Assembly (NCBI GenBank): GCA_020433455.1 | Contig: JAGRCP010000118.1 | Span: forward strand, 1-42,101 | Reading direction: 5' to 3' | Length of the DNA: 42,101 nt | From: Caldilineaceae bacterium | Lineage (GTDB): Bacteria > Chloroflexota > Anaerolineae > Caldilineales > Caldilineaceae | Shown: positions 31,676-40,110 of the stretch, piece after piece | How positions within the stretch are numbered: position 1 is the stretch's first letter | Layout: the number at the start of each line of letters is the position of its first letter | The notes under the pieces: generated by a model | What the model saw: only the letters and a program-made list of their open reading frames with translations | Databases searched by the model: none | What the model was told of the DNA's origin: nothing | Made by a program: the position numbers and the translations under genes

Positions 31676-34600
31676 CTACTCCCCGCAGTCAGAAGCGTAG
31701 AGTCCGGCAGGCGTGCGCCGGGGCGGAGCGAGATAGATGACGCCCGGCGTGTTCACCTGAACCAGGTACGATTTGCCGAACTTAAAACGGTCAGCAGGCG
31801 TGGCGGCGGGAACCAACTCCGCTGCCGATGGCGCATCGGCAGCCTCTGCCTGGGCCAGGATATCCCCCGCGTTCTCGCCTGTCGCCAGCACAGCGGCCAC
31901 GCCGTCCAGAGAAGCCAGCGCCTGCTCGCTGGTACGACAATCAGGCAGCGGATAGGCGACCAGATTCCATCCTGCCTTCAACGGCGGCAGGGCGATGGTG
32001 GACATGACGGCATAGATTCCCGCTTCCGGGCGCAGATCGGTGACGATGCGGTTATCCACGAACTGCTCGCCCTCCAGCCTCTCCCAGCGTTGACCGCCGT
32101 CGGGCAGGAAGTAGATGGTTAACGTGTTCTCGTAGCCTTCAGGCACGTCTCGCTGGAGATAGGTGAAGGAGATGGATGCGCCCTGGTCGACAGCACTTGT
32201 CTCGGTCACGCCCGCCTCGGCAGCGCCCGGCGCAATGTGATAGCCTTCGCCTACAGGCAACAGCCAGGGCGAAGCGCTCAGCTCCGGCAATGCCGCCAGA
32301 ATCTGAATCGAATCGATCTCCACCGTGTCGAAAATCCCGCCCTGGCTGAAGACAGTCACCTGCGCGTCAGGCGACAGCACGGGGGCGGCAAAGTCACGGC
32401 GCGCATCCGCACCGCCCACAAGCGCCCGATCTCCGCCGCCGACAAGAGCACGGTCTCCGCCACCTACTAACGCCCGATCTCCGCCGCCGACAAGAGCACG
32501 GTCGCCGCCGCCCACAAGCGCGCGATCTCCACCGCCGACAAGAGCCCGGTCGCCGCCGCCTACTAAGGCACGATCTCCACCGCCGACAAGAGCCCGGTCG
32601 CCGCCACCTACTAAAGCGCGATCTCCACCGCCGACAAGAGCCCGGTCGCCGCCACCTACTAAGGCACGATCACCACCGCCAACGAGAGCACGGTCGCCGC
32701 CACCCACCAACGCACGATCACCACCGCCAACGAGCGCCCGATCTCCCCAGCCCCATACCCGATAGATCGTTGCGGCAATGCCTGCCAGGGTCGGGTCCGG
32801 CGCGGCTGTGCCGGGGTATTCAGGCGCATCGGTCATCAGATCGCCGGGTTGCCACGGCAGTGCCACAAAGAGATGGAAGACAGCCTCGCGTCCGGGCGCG
32901 GCATCCCCTTCCACCCAGACGCGCACGTAAATCTCTTCCGCGGGATAGGGCAGCGTGATCTCGCCCGCATACTCGGGTCCAGTCAAGGTCGTCGCGGGCG
33001 CAATGCCGGCCACGGCCGGATAATCGGCAGGGTAGACCTGCACGCCCAAAACCGCCCCATCATCCAGCGATTGAGTCACGCTAATGTGCAAGGTGCGCGT
33101 GGTGACGGCGCTCACGGCAACTTGCGGAGCCCAGAGAGCAGCGCCCAAATCGCGCAGTGACTCGACTGTCAGGGTAGCCTCCGCGCCGCTGAGATTCTCC
33201 CGGCAGCCTGCGTAAGTCGTAAAGGCGTCGCTGAAATCGTACAGACAGAGCCGATCCCCGCTCTTTGCGCCCCGCACCAGAATGCGATCCCCGCCCGCGG
33301 TGGGCGATCCCAGCGCGATCAGGAGATCGTCAGCGAGATCATCCGTCCCCTGGGTTTGGAAGAGATAGACCTGGGCATTGGGGTGGCGGGCGATGGCCCC
33401 GCTCTCGTCACGCAATTCAAAGTAGCGGGAGTCCAGGGTCGGCCGGAGATCGTTAAACTCCCAGACCCGCACCTGGGTCATGGCCAGCGGCTGGATCGTC
33501 GGCCCGGCGACATTGGGCATCTCGGCCCCAGGCGTCGCCAGAAGCGGATAGAAGCGCTTGATGGTCTCCCAGTCGCTGCGCCCGGTGGTAACCGACGCCA
33601 TGGTAAGCAGACAATTGCCGGTCCAGCGCTCGGGTCCCAAAAATTCATCATAGCTGGGATCCCGGGTCGTGGTCATCAAACTGCCGGGACAGTCGACGCT
33701 GCCCAGATAGCGCTTGCCCGATGAGGGATCACGGGGATCCGGCTTTAAGCCGATATAGTTGTCGGGCAGGAAGAAAAGGTAGTGCCCCAGTTCATGGGCC
33801 AAAGCCCGCCACCACTGTTCACCCAGGTCGCCGGTATTCTCGCCGAAGGGATCCCAGCCGGGTCCCATGCGAATCTGCCCGCGCACGTATGCGTCGGGCA
33901 CGATGCGGGTCGCGTCGGAGCCGGCAATCTTCACCGTATCGGAGATAGGCGTGTTGGTCAGGCCGCCCAACGAAGCCGACGGGCGCATCTCGTTGGTGGC
34001 ATAGAGGAGAATGTCGGCCCGCTTCCAGAGCGCCCGCGCGGGCAGAACATCCACACGCCCCAGAAGCGCCTGGCCGTTGGTCACATCGTAGAGCAGTTCG
34101 GATGCGCGGTTCAGCCCCTCTTCCAGGCCAAGCATGAAGAGCGCGTCCTGGCTGGCATCCCATTCGGTGGCCAAGGTCAGGTTGAAGACGAGCAAGGGAT
34201 TGACCGATTGGGTCGTATCCGTGGGGATGACCAACTCCGCAATCGGCGCGTCGCCCGCGGAGGCCATCTCCAGTCCGGCGGCGGTGGGCCGTGCGCTTGT
34301 CAGGTAAAGCTCGGTCTGATCGTTATAGAGCACGCCCCCTGCTCCGTCGAAGGGCAGCAGCGCAGTCAACCGATCATCCGGCAGCAGAAGACTGCGCCCG
34401 CTCAGGTAGCCCTGCTCATCGGTCAGATAGGGTGTTCCCGTGCTGTCGGCCAGGGCCGTCGCGCCGGAGATTTGCCCCCCAGGGAGGCGATAGACCATGG
34501 CTCCGGCCAAAGGCGCGCCGCTCTGATCGGTCACGCGGATCTGTTTTCCTCGCACGCGGAAGGGGTAAGTTTGGGCCGCGGCGTAGGCCGTTTCTCCGCT

Positions 34601-37456
34601 GCTGCCCGCGGTGGAGTTCAACCCGGAAAGGGCAGGGTAGGCTTCCAGCCGCAGCACGACGTTGTCGCTCTGGCCCAGAAAACCGCTGCCGATGACGTCC
34701 CAGGCAAATGGATGGTCGCCTCCCGCAGCGCCCGCCGAGCTATCCGCCGGAGTGTTTGATGTCAGTGGTCCGTCCAGAGTGGGCGTAATGACGTAGCTTG
34801 TCGTCCCGGCGGCAAGGGCCGGGTACCAATCGCCGCCGCCATTGGGTGAGAAAAAGGCGCGCACATAACGGGCAGAGCCGTCGGCAAAATTGGTCAGGCT
34901 ATAGGTAAAGGTGATGACGCCCTGGTCGCGGATCCCGGGCGCGGCGTAAAAGGGCGCCGGCGCCAGGGCAGTGGTTGTGTTGCCGGCATCGGTTGTAACC
35001 GCATTTGCGTCCAGAGCGATGGAGATGCCGGGGGATGCGCCCCCTGTGGGCGAGGCATTTCCCGGGTTGAGATAAAGACGATCCGGGTCATCGGTGCTCT
35101 CGATTGCGCCGTAGTTGCCGAAGAGAACGTCCGGGCGGCCGTCGCGGTTGACATCAGCCACGGCCACGCTGCGGGTGCGATCGGGCAGAGCTGCGGTCCA
35201 GGAGCTTTCCTTTGCCAGGGCGCCCCGCTGGTTGAGGTAAATTTTGTTTGTGCTTTGCTGGCCCGCGGTTGGGCCGCCTTTTCCGCTGATCAGATCGGGA
35301 TAACCGTCGTTGTTCAGATCGCCCCATGCCACCACATTGATGCGATCCGCGTCGCTGGAAGTCCAGACGGGCGCGGGTTGGAGAATTCCGTCGACATTTT
35401 CATACAGGCGCAGCGGCGCAAAGTCAACGCCTGTCGCCAGGTCCAAATCGCCGTCGCCGTCCGCATCCGCCCAGGCCAGGCTGGTGATTGCACCGGCTGC
35501 AATGAGCTGATCCGCCGTGACAGGAAATCGCCCCGCCTGGTTGTAATAGACGCGCAGAAGGCCCTGATCATAATCACCCACGGCTAAATCCAGATCGCCG
35601 TCATTGTCCACATCGCCCCAGGCCAGGGCGGATGTTGCGCTGCTTTCCAGCGTAATGACCTGATCGGCGGAAAGCGCACCGCCTTCATTCAGGTAAATGA
35701 CCGTTGCCCGGCCGTAATTTCCCACGGCCAGATCCAGATCGCCGTCGGCGTCCGCATCGCCCCACGCCAGGGCAGTAGTGACGGCATCAGGATCGCCGAT
35801 CTCCATGGCGGCCGTAGCGGAGAGCCCGCGGCCGGTGTTGAGAAAAATCTGGTTTTCGCCGCCGGTCGTTTCATTCCCCTGGGGGCGATTCCCCACGGCC
35901 AGGTCCAGCAGACCGTCGCCGTTCACATCGCCCCAGGCCAGGCTGGTCGTCGCCCTGGCATCGTCGGGCGACCAGAGCTCCGCCGCCGGGAGCAACTCGC
36001 CGTCACCATAGCGATAGATGCCGTTGCTCGCGGCCCTTACTCCGGCAGCCCAGGGGAGATCAAGCTCCATGCCGCCGACTCTGCCGATCGCCAACTCCAG
36101 GTTGCCGTCACCGTCCACATCGCCCCAGGCCAGGGCCATGCTCGCGCCCACCGTCGCGTCGTTATAAGCCGGTCGGCGCAGTTGGATTGGCCGACTGTTG
36201 GGCAGCAGACCGCCCCGGTTCAAGAAGAGGGAAACGGAGCCCTGGATATCATCCTGCGCGCCCAATGTCGTCAGATCCAGATCGCCGTCGCCGTCCACAT
36301 CCGCCCACAGGAGATGGGCCGCAAAGAGGCCAACCGCGGGCGTCCAGGCGGCACGCTCCGTCTCCAGCTTGCCGTTGATGGTGCGATAAAGTTGCAGGGG
36401 GTAGCCGCCGTCATAAAGGAGCAGATCCAAATCTGCGTCACTGTCCACGTCACCCCAGGCCAGGGAGGTGCTAAAGCGTTGGGGCGTGGGTATGCGCCAA
36501 CTTTCCACCGGACGAATCGATCCGTCCGCCGTGCTCTGCAGCGCCACCACCTGATCGCAACAGTCCGCCACGTTGACGGCGAGTTCCCGCTCGCCGTTTC
36601 CGTTCACCCCGCCCCAGCCCAGATCGGTCACCCGGGAATTGGCGCCGTCCAGGGTAATGGTTAACGCGGGCGTTGCACCGAGAGTCTCGCCCTGGTTGAG
36701 GTAGAGGCCCCAATTGTTACCCGCACCATAGGCCAGATCCAGGCGTCCATCCAGATCTGCATCGCCCAGAGCCAGAGCCGTCACCCGGTTGGGCGTGAGT
36801 TCAAGGCAGTCAAACGGAGCTGTCGCTTGGGGCCAATTCAGATTGAACGCAAGGTCCCCGTCGGCAGAGGCGCTGTTTTCGTAGAGAAACATGTTGCCGT
36901 CGCATTGGGCGATGACAATATCAAGCCGACCGTCGCCGGTTATATCGCCCAACGCCACATGGGTCGTCAGGCGCGAGTTCTCAACGGCTTCATCCCAGCG
37001 CTGCTCCACGAATTGGGATCTGCCGTCCACGAGGCCCTGATTGAGCAGGAGGTAATTGGGACCGTAGACATTGCCCACCAGGATATCCAGATCCCCGTCC
37101 AGATCTAGATCGCCCAGAGCCAAACTCTCGGCGCGCACGCCAAAGCTTGCGGGATAATCCGTCCGCACCAGTTGGGGCACGCCATTGGCGTTCGGTCCAT
37201 CATTATAAAAGATGCTGATCGCGGCATTGGCGGGCGTAGCGGTCTGGCCCACCACCAGATCGAGATCGCCGTCGCCGTCCATATCGCCCCAGGCGCCGGA
37301 CTTGATGCGCAAAACATCCGAAAACCAGTCCGGTACGTCCGGCAGAGGCACAGGCCCGTCGGCACGGGCCTGCGGATGGATTATGAAAAGGAGGAAAAGG
37401 CCAATGACAAGCGCCGCCGACAACTGCCAGTGGCGGTGAGTTGAGAAATGATGCAT
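31676..37456 (-). CDS. Secreted FG-GAP/VCBS-repeat protein with HELGH metalloprotease motif
   Basis: This 1926-residue protein starts with a Sec signal peptide (helix about 12-32 ending HPQARA). Residues about 40-830 are FG-GAP repeats, each with a calcium-loop motif such as GDMDGDGDLDLVVG or DADGDLDLAVGN, forming one or two beta-propellers. Residues about 1200-1300 contain WRALAHELGHYLFFLPD, with HELGH at 1221-1225, the HExxH zinc-protease signature, followed by SLMTTTRDPSYDEF, so a metalloprotease is likely although the third zinc ligand is not identified. Near 1570-1682 lie 14 tandem GGGDRALV units. The C-terminal region (GWNLVAYPLPDC) resembles cell-surface protein tails in this phylum. 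It is convergent with the AAA-TPR gene, 16 bases between stops. Confidence 0.85.
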   Translation of the reverse strand: MHHFSTHRHWQLSAALVIGLFLLFIIHPQARADGPVPLPDVPDWFSDVLRIKSGAWGDMDGDGDLDLVVGQTATPANAAISIFYNDGPNANGVPQLVRTDYPASFGVRAESLALGDLDLDGDLDILVGNVYGPNYLLLNQGLVDGRSQFVEQRWDEAVENSRLTTHVALGDITGDGRLDIVIAQCDGNMFLYENSASADGDLAFNLNWPQATAPFDCLELTPNRVTALALGDADLDGRLDLAYGAGNNWGLYLNQGETLGATPALTITLDGANSRVTDLGWGGVNGNGERELAVNVADCCDQVVALQSTADGSIRPVESWRIPTPQRFSTSLAWGDVDSDADLDLLLYDGGYPLQLYRTINGKLETERAAWTPAVGLFAAHLLWADVDGDGDLDLTTLGAQDDIQGSVSLFLNRGGLLPNSRPIQLRRPAYNDATVGASMALAWGDVDGDGNLELAIGRVGGMELDLPWAAGVRAASNGIYRYGDGELLPAAELWSPDDARATTSLAWGDVNGDGLLDLAVGNRPQGNETTGGENQIFLNTGRGLSATAAMEIGDPDAVTTALAWGDADADGDLDLAVGNYGRATVIYLNEGGALSADQVITLESSATSALAWGDVDNDGDLDLAVGDYDQGLLRVYYNQAGRFPVTADQLIAAGAITSLAWADADGDGDLDLATGVDFAPLRLYENVDGILQPAPVWTSSDADRINVVAWGDLNNDGYPDLISGKGGPTAGQQSTNKIYLNQRGALAKESSWTAALPDRTRSVAVADVNRDGRPDVLFGNYGAIESTDDPDRLYLNPGNASPTGGASPGISIALDANAVTTDAGNTTTALAPAPFYAAPGIRDQGVITFTYSLTNFADGSARYVRAFFSPNGGGDWYPALAAGTTSYVITPTLDGPLTSNTPADSSAGAAGGDHPFAWDVIGSGFLGQSDNVVLRLEAYPALSGLNSTAGSSGETAYAAAQTYPFRVRGKQIRVTDQSGAPLAGAMVYRLPGGQISGATALADSTGTPYLTDEQGYLSGRSLLLPDDRLTALLPFDGAGGVLYNDQTELYLTSARPTAAGLEMASAGDAPIAELVIPTDTTQSVNPLLVFNLTLATEWDASQDALFMLGLEEGLNRASELLYDVTNGQALLGRVDVLPARALWKRADILLYATNEMRPSASLGGLTNTPISDTVKIAGSDATRIVPDAYVRGQIRMGPGWDPFGENTGDLGEQWWRALAHELGHYLFFLPDNYIGLKPDPRDPSSGKRYLGSVDCPGSLMTTTRDPSYDEFLGPERWTGNCLLTMASVTTGRSDWETIKRFYPLLATPGAEMPNVAGPTIQPLAMTQVRVWEFNDLRPTLDSRYFELRDESGAIARHPNAQVYLFQTQGTDDLADDLLIALGSPTAGGDRILVRGAKSGDRLCLYDFSDAFTTYAGCRENLSGAEATLTVESLRDLGAALWAPQVAVSAVTTRTLHISVTQSLDDGAVLGVQVYPADYPAVAGIAPATTLTGPEYAGEITLPYPAEEIYVRVWVEGDAAPGREAVFHLFVALPWQPGDLMTDAPEYPGTAAPDPTLAGIAATIYRVWGWGDRALVGGGDRALVGGGDRALVGGGDRALVGGGDRALVGGGDRALVGGGDRALVGGGDRALVGGGDRALVGGGDRALVGGGDRALVGGGDRALVGGGDRALVGGGDRALVGGADARRDFAAPVLSPDAQVTVFSQGGIFDTVEIDSIQILAALPELSASPWLLPVGEGYHIAPGAAEAGVTETSAVDQGASISFTYLQRDVPEGYENTLTIYFLPDGGQRWERLEGEQFVDNRIVTDLRPEAGIYAVMSTIALPPLKAGWNLVAYPLPDCRTSEQALASLDGVAAVLATGENAGDILAQAEAADAPSAAELVPAATPADRFKFGKSYLVQVNTPGVIYLAPPRRTPAGLYASDCGE
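32413..32748 (-). repeat. 14 tandem 24-bp units encoding GGGDRALV, in 48-bp dimers
   Basis: Fourteen consecutive 24-base units encode the same octapeptide. The units are not identical in DNA: aspartate codons alternate GAT and GAC along the first 13, and threonine-free alternations of valine and leucine codons follow the same two-unit rhythm, giving a 48-base higher-order period. The protein sequence is invariant while synonymous sites vary. Confidence 0.9.
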
Positions 37457-37559
37457 GCGCAGAACCCTTCGTCGCAGTCAAATGGAGAAGAACATAGTAC
37501 TTTGGAGCGTGCGCCCTGTCAAGCAAGATACGCGAAGTTGACCGGAGGGCCTCTATCCT

Positions 37560-37660
37560 GGCGCCTATTACGGAAAACCGGCTCAAGGCCAATTGACTAA
37601 CCGGAGACCGACTTGCTCCCCGTAGCAAGGGGCGGACTGGTTCGGCGGCTTGATCCCACG
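37560..37660. repeat. Multi-hairpin structured repeat, copy 2 (diverged)
   Basis: The order GCGCCT-TTACGG-AAACCGGCTCAA-...-CCCGTAGCA-...-TTCGGCGGCTTGATCCCACG follows 7634-7745 closely, with the ACGTGCT/AGCACGT arm partly deleted. The last 16 bases differ from copy 1 at one position. It lies in the 308-base gap between the FG-GAP gene and the DUF4173 gene, where nothing else is seen except a TATAGT (37729-37734). Confidence 0.6.
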
Positions 37661-37764
37661 CAAATTTGAAGAACCGATGCGCCTTGAGGGGAACCCGCCA
37701 TCTGCGACGGGCGTTGTGTGAATCAAGCTATAGTAATCTCCTATTCAGTAGAAAGGCGCCGTTC

Positions 37765-39363
37765 ATGTCTGAAGAGACAGCGGTCACGCCCCTCACTGAT
37801 GCCCCCATTGCAATCGACCCGCCCCACAATTCGGAATCTGAATTTCCGTCGAAAGAGATCGCCCAACGCACTCTCACAGGGTTGCGCATTCTGGCAGCCG
37901 CTTTAGTTGTCGGCCTGTTAGGCGATCTGCTCCTGCGTACTCTGCCGTGGGGCATTAACTTAGCCCTGTGGATCACTGTGCTGCTGGGCGCAGGCCTGTG
38001 GCTCGCCGGCTGGGGTAATTTTCTAGTCACGCCGGAAAGTCGCTGGTGTGCGGCCGTGGTTCTTTTGGGAGCCGGAGCCGTAGCCTGGCGTGCATCGCCT
38101 ACCCTTGTCGGGCTCAATCTGCTGACTCTAATTGTAGCTTTGGGATTGCTGATCTATTTTCGATTGCGAGCAGGCCTGAACAAAACAGGCGTGGCTGAGG
38201 TTGCGCTCATCTGGACCCAATTTGCCCTTCTCACCGCGGTCAATCCGCTGATTCTGCTCTTTAGCCGGATCAAGTGGAAAAGCCTGCCCCGCACCGGAGT
38301 CAGTCGTACCGCAATGTCCGTCGCGCGCGGTTTACTCATCGCTCTGCCCCTGCTGCTGATTTTCGCCCTGCTGCTTATGGCTGCGGACGCGGCCTTTGCG
38401 TTGCTGATGAACAACCTCATCGATCTGGATCTGGGAAGCCTTGTTGGCCATATTTTTCTCACCTTCGTCTTTACCTGGCTAGGGGCTGGTCTGCTCATGC
38501 AGATCATTATCCCGCCGTCGGAAATTGCCGGACACAACATCTTGCGAGGGCCGGGCGCAATGACCCTCGGGCCCATCGAAATTAGCCTGATTTTAGGGCT
38601 GCTGGACCTGCTCTTTCTTATCTTTGTGGCCGTGCAGTTCGGTTATTTTTTCGGTGGATTACACTTTCTGAGCACAAACGAAACGTGGTTACAAGCTGAG
38701 TATGCCCGGCGCGGCTTCTTTGAGCTGGTAACGGTAGCCATGCTGGCATTGCCGATGCTGTTGCTTATGCACTGGAGCCTGGACGGCGAGAAGAAAAATG
38801 CCGCGCGGGCGCGAGGAATTTACCGCGTACTGGCCGGCCTGATGATCGTGCTGCTCTACGTGATAATGGCCTCGGCGCTGCTACGCATGAACCTCTACGT
38901 CGCCCGTTACGGTCTCACTGAAAAGCGGCTGTATACCACAGCCTTCATGGGGTGGCTGGCTATCATCTTCGCCTGGTTCAGCGCAACGGTGCTCCGCAAC
39001 CGGCAAGAGCGCTTCCTGGTCGGCACGCTGGTCGCAGCCCTGGTGATCATCATGGGCCTGAATGGACTCAATCCCGACGCCTTCATTGTACGCGTCAACG
39101 CCGATCGGGAAGGCCGCACGGCCCAATCTTTCGATAGCCGCTACGTCACTACCCTTAGCGCCGATGCCGTGCCCCAAAGCATCCAGGTTATGCCGAGCAT
39201 GTCGACTCAGAACCGGCGCATTCTGGCCTGCACCATACTCACGGCATGGCCGGAGGACGCGCCGCCGGCAGGCTGGCGCACCTGGAATTGGAGTCGTTTC
39301 CGCGCGCACCAACTCGTAGACCGCAACCGGGAGGCGCTGGAAAGCTATCACTGCAAAATGTAG
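37765..39363 (+). CDS. DUF4173 (DUF4153-like) integral membrane protein
   Basis: The 532-residue protein has a polar N-terminal ~35 residues, then about twelve hydrophobic helices, and a ~90-residue soluble C-terminus. The DUF4173 signature is visible around residues 285-325: VAVQFGYFFGG, AEYARRGFFELVTVAML, and later NLYVARYGLTEKRLYT. These proteins are of unknown function, often beside two-component or stress genes. ATG 37765 is preceded by AGAAAGG; the frame upstream to 37666 is in the repeat-containing gap and is not used. A TATAGT at 37729-37734 may be its -10 box. Confidence 0.8.
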   Translation: MSEETAVTPLTDAPIAIDPPHNSESEFPSKEIAQRTLTGLRILAAALVVGLLGDLLLRTLPWGINLALWITVLLGAGLWLAGWGNFLVTPESRWCAAVVLLGAGAVAWRASPTLVGLNLLTLIVALGLLIYFRLRAGLNKTGVAEVALIWTQFALLTAVNPLILLFSRIKWKSLPRTGVSRTAMSVARGLLIALPLLLIFALLLMAADAAFALLMNNLIDLDLGSLVGHIFLTFVFTWLGAGLLMQIIIPPSEIAGHNILRGPGAMTLGPIEISLILGLLDLLFLIFVAVQFGYFFGGLHFLSTNETWLQAEYARRGFFELVTVAMLALPMLLLMHWSLDGEKKNAARARGIYRVLAGLMIVLLYVIMASALLRMNLYVARYGLTEKRLYTTAFMGWLAIIFAWFSATVLRNRQERFLVGTLVAALVIIMGLNGLNPDAFIVRVNADREGRTAQSFDSRYVTTLSADAVPQSIQVMPSMSTQNRRILACTILTAWPEDAPPAGWRTWNWSRFRAHQLVDRNREALESYHCKM

Positions 39364-39377
39364 GGTGAGCGGAAAAT

Positions 39378-39406
39378 GTGACGCGGGCCGGATTTCAGGC
39401 TATACT
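39378..39406 (+). promoter_or_regulatory. Candidate promoter of the DUF4180 gene
   Basis: GTGACG (39378-39383) and TATACT (39401-39406) are 17 bases apart, about 50 bases ahead of the GTG start at 39457. Confidence 0.45.
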
Positions 39407-39456
39407 TGCCGACCGCAATGAATTTGCCTTGCCATCTATAAACGCCGGAGAAAATC

Positions 39457-39777
39457 GTGTCAAACCTCTATTACGAAGTAACTAGCTCGTCCCTGAACCC
39501 GACTGCTGTTCTGCAGGAATGTGTGGAAAATGACTGCCGCTCAATTCTCCTGGCAGAGGGCGCATTCGGCGCGGATTTCGTTGATTTGAATACGGGGCTG
39601 GCAGGCGAGTTACTGCATAAGCTCTCTACCTACCGCATGCGGCTGGCCGGCATTGTCCCCAAGCCGGCCGATCTTCCCATGCGCTTTCAGGAATTCATGC
39701 GCGAGTCCAACCGAGGCGATCAGTTTCGCTTCTTCCCCACGCGGCAAGAGGCCATTGACTGGCTCGCTACGGAATAG
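39457..39777 (+). CDS. DUF4180 domain-containing protein
   Basis: This 106-residue protein matches the DUF4180 family in length and pattern: a central strand-helix region with ILLAEGAFGADFVDLNTGLA and GELLHKLSTYRMRLAGIV, and a C-terminal segment with RFFPTRQEAIDWLA. The fold looks like a STAS/SpoIIAA-type alpha/beta domain, but the biochemical role is unknown. The start is GTG 39457, supported by GGAGA eight bases upstream. It stands alone between the DUF4173 gene and the convergent antiporter gene. Confidence 0.8.
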   Translation: MSNLYYEVTSSSLNPTAVLQECVENDCRSILLAEGAFGADFVDLNTGLAGELLHKLSTYRMRLAGIVPKPADLPMRFQEFMRESNRGDQFRFFPTRQEAIDWLATE

Positions 39778-40110
39778 AGAAAACTCACGTGGTACGCAAC
39801 CTGCCCCCGATGGTTGATTCGAGGATGGCCGCCGGCTTTTCCGCCGCATACTGGCAGAGCAGTTCATGCAGTGCATAGCCGCTACGAAAGACCCATCTTG
39901 CCTTTTTCTGTTTAACGTACTAACCGATCGATGCCTCACCGTATAGTTATGTAAAATACATTTTATCTTACACTCGACTACTCATTAATTATTTTCACTT
40001 GATTCATTCTCATACCTTATGAATAGAATGTACTAAAGCTCGGCTGATACGCCACTCTGTTTTGTCCTCAATCATATCGGTCAGATTCCTACCCTGCCTG
40101 CGCGCTCGGT
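39778..40110. other. Gene-free stretch with an AT-rich block
   Basis: No convincing gene is seen in these 333 bases between converging genes. Bases about 39910-40030 are markedly AT-rich against the GC-rich surroundings. A 42-codon minus-strand frame (about 39786-39925) reads like protein but has no start signal. Confidence 0.4.

Noticed and set aside
32413-32748. The 24-bp array considered as a CRISPR
   Set aside because: Units are contiguous with no spacers and encode an invariant peptide in frame.
32325-32765. 146-codon plus-strand frame with ARSPPPT repeats
   Set aside because: Antisense translation of the GGGDRALV array; repetition comes from the DNA repeat.
39786-39925. 42-codon minus-strand frame in the gap before the antiporter
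   Set aside because: Protein-like composition but no start codon with ribosome site and no recognised family; at most a remnant.
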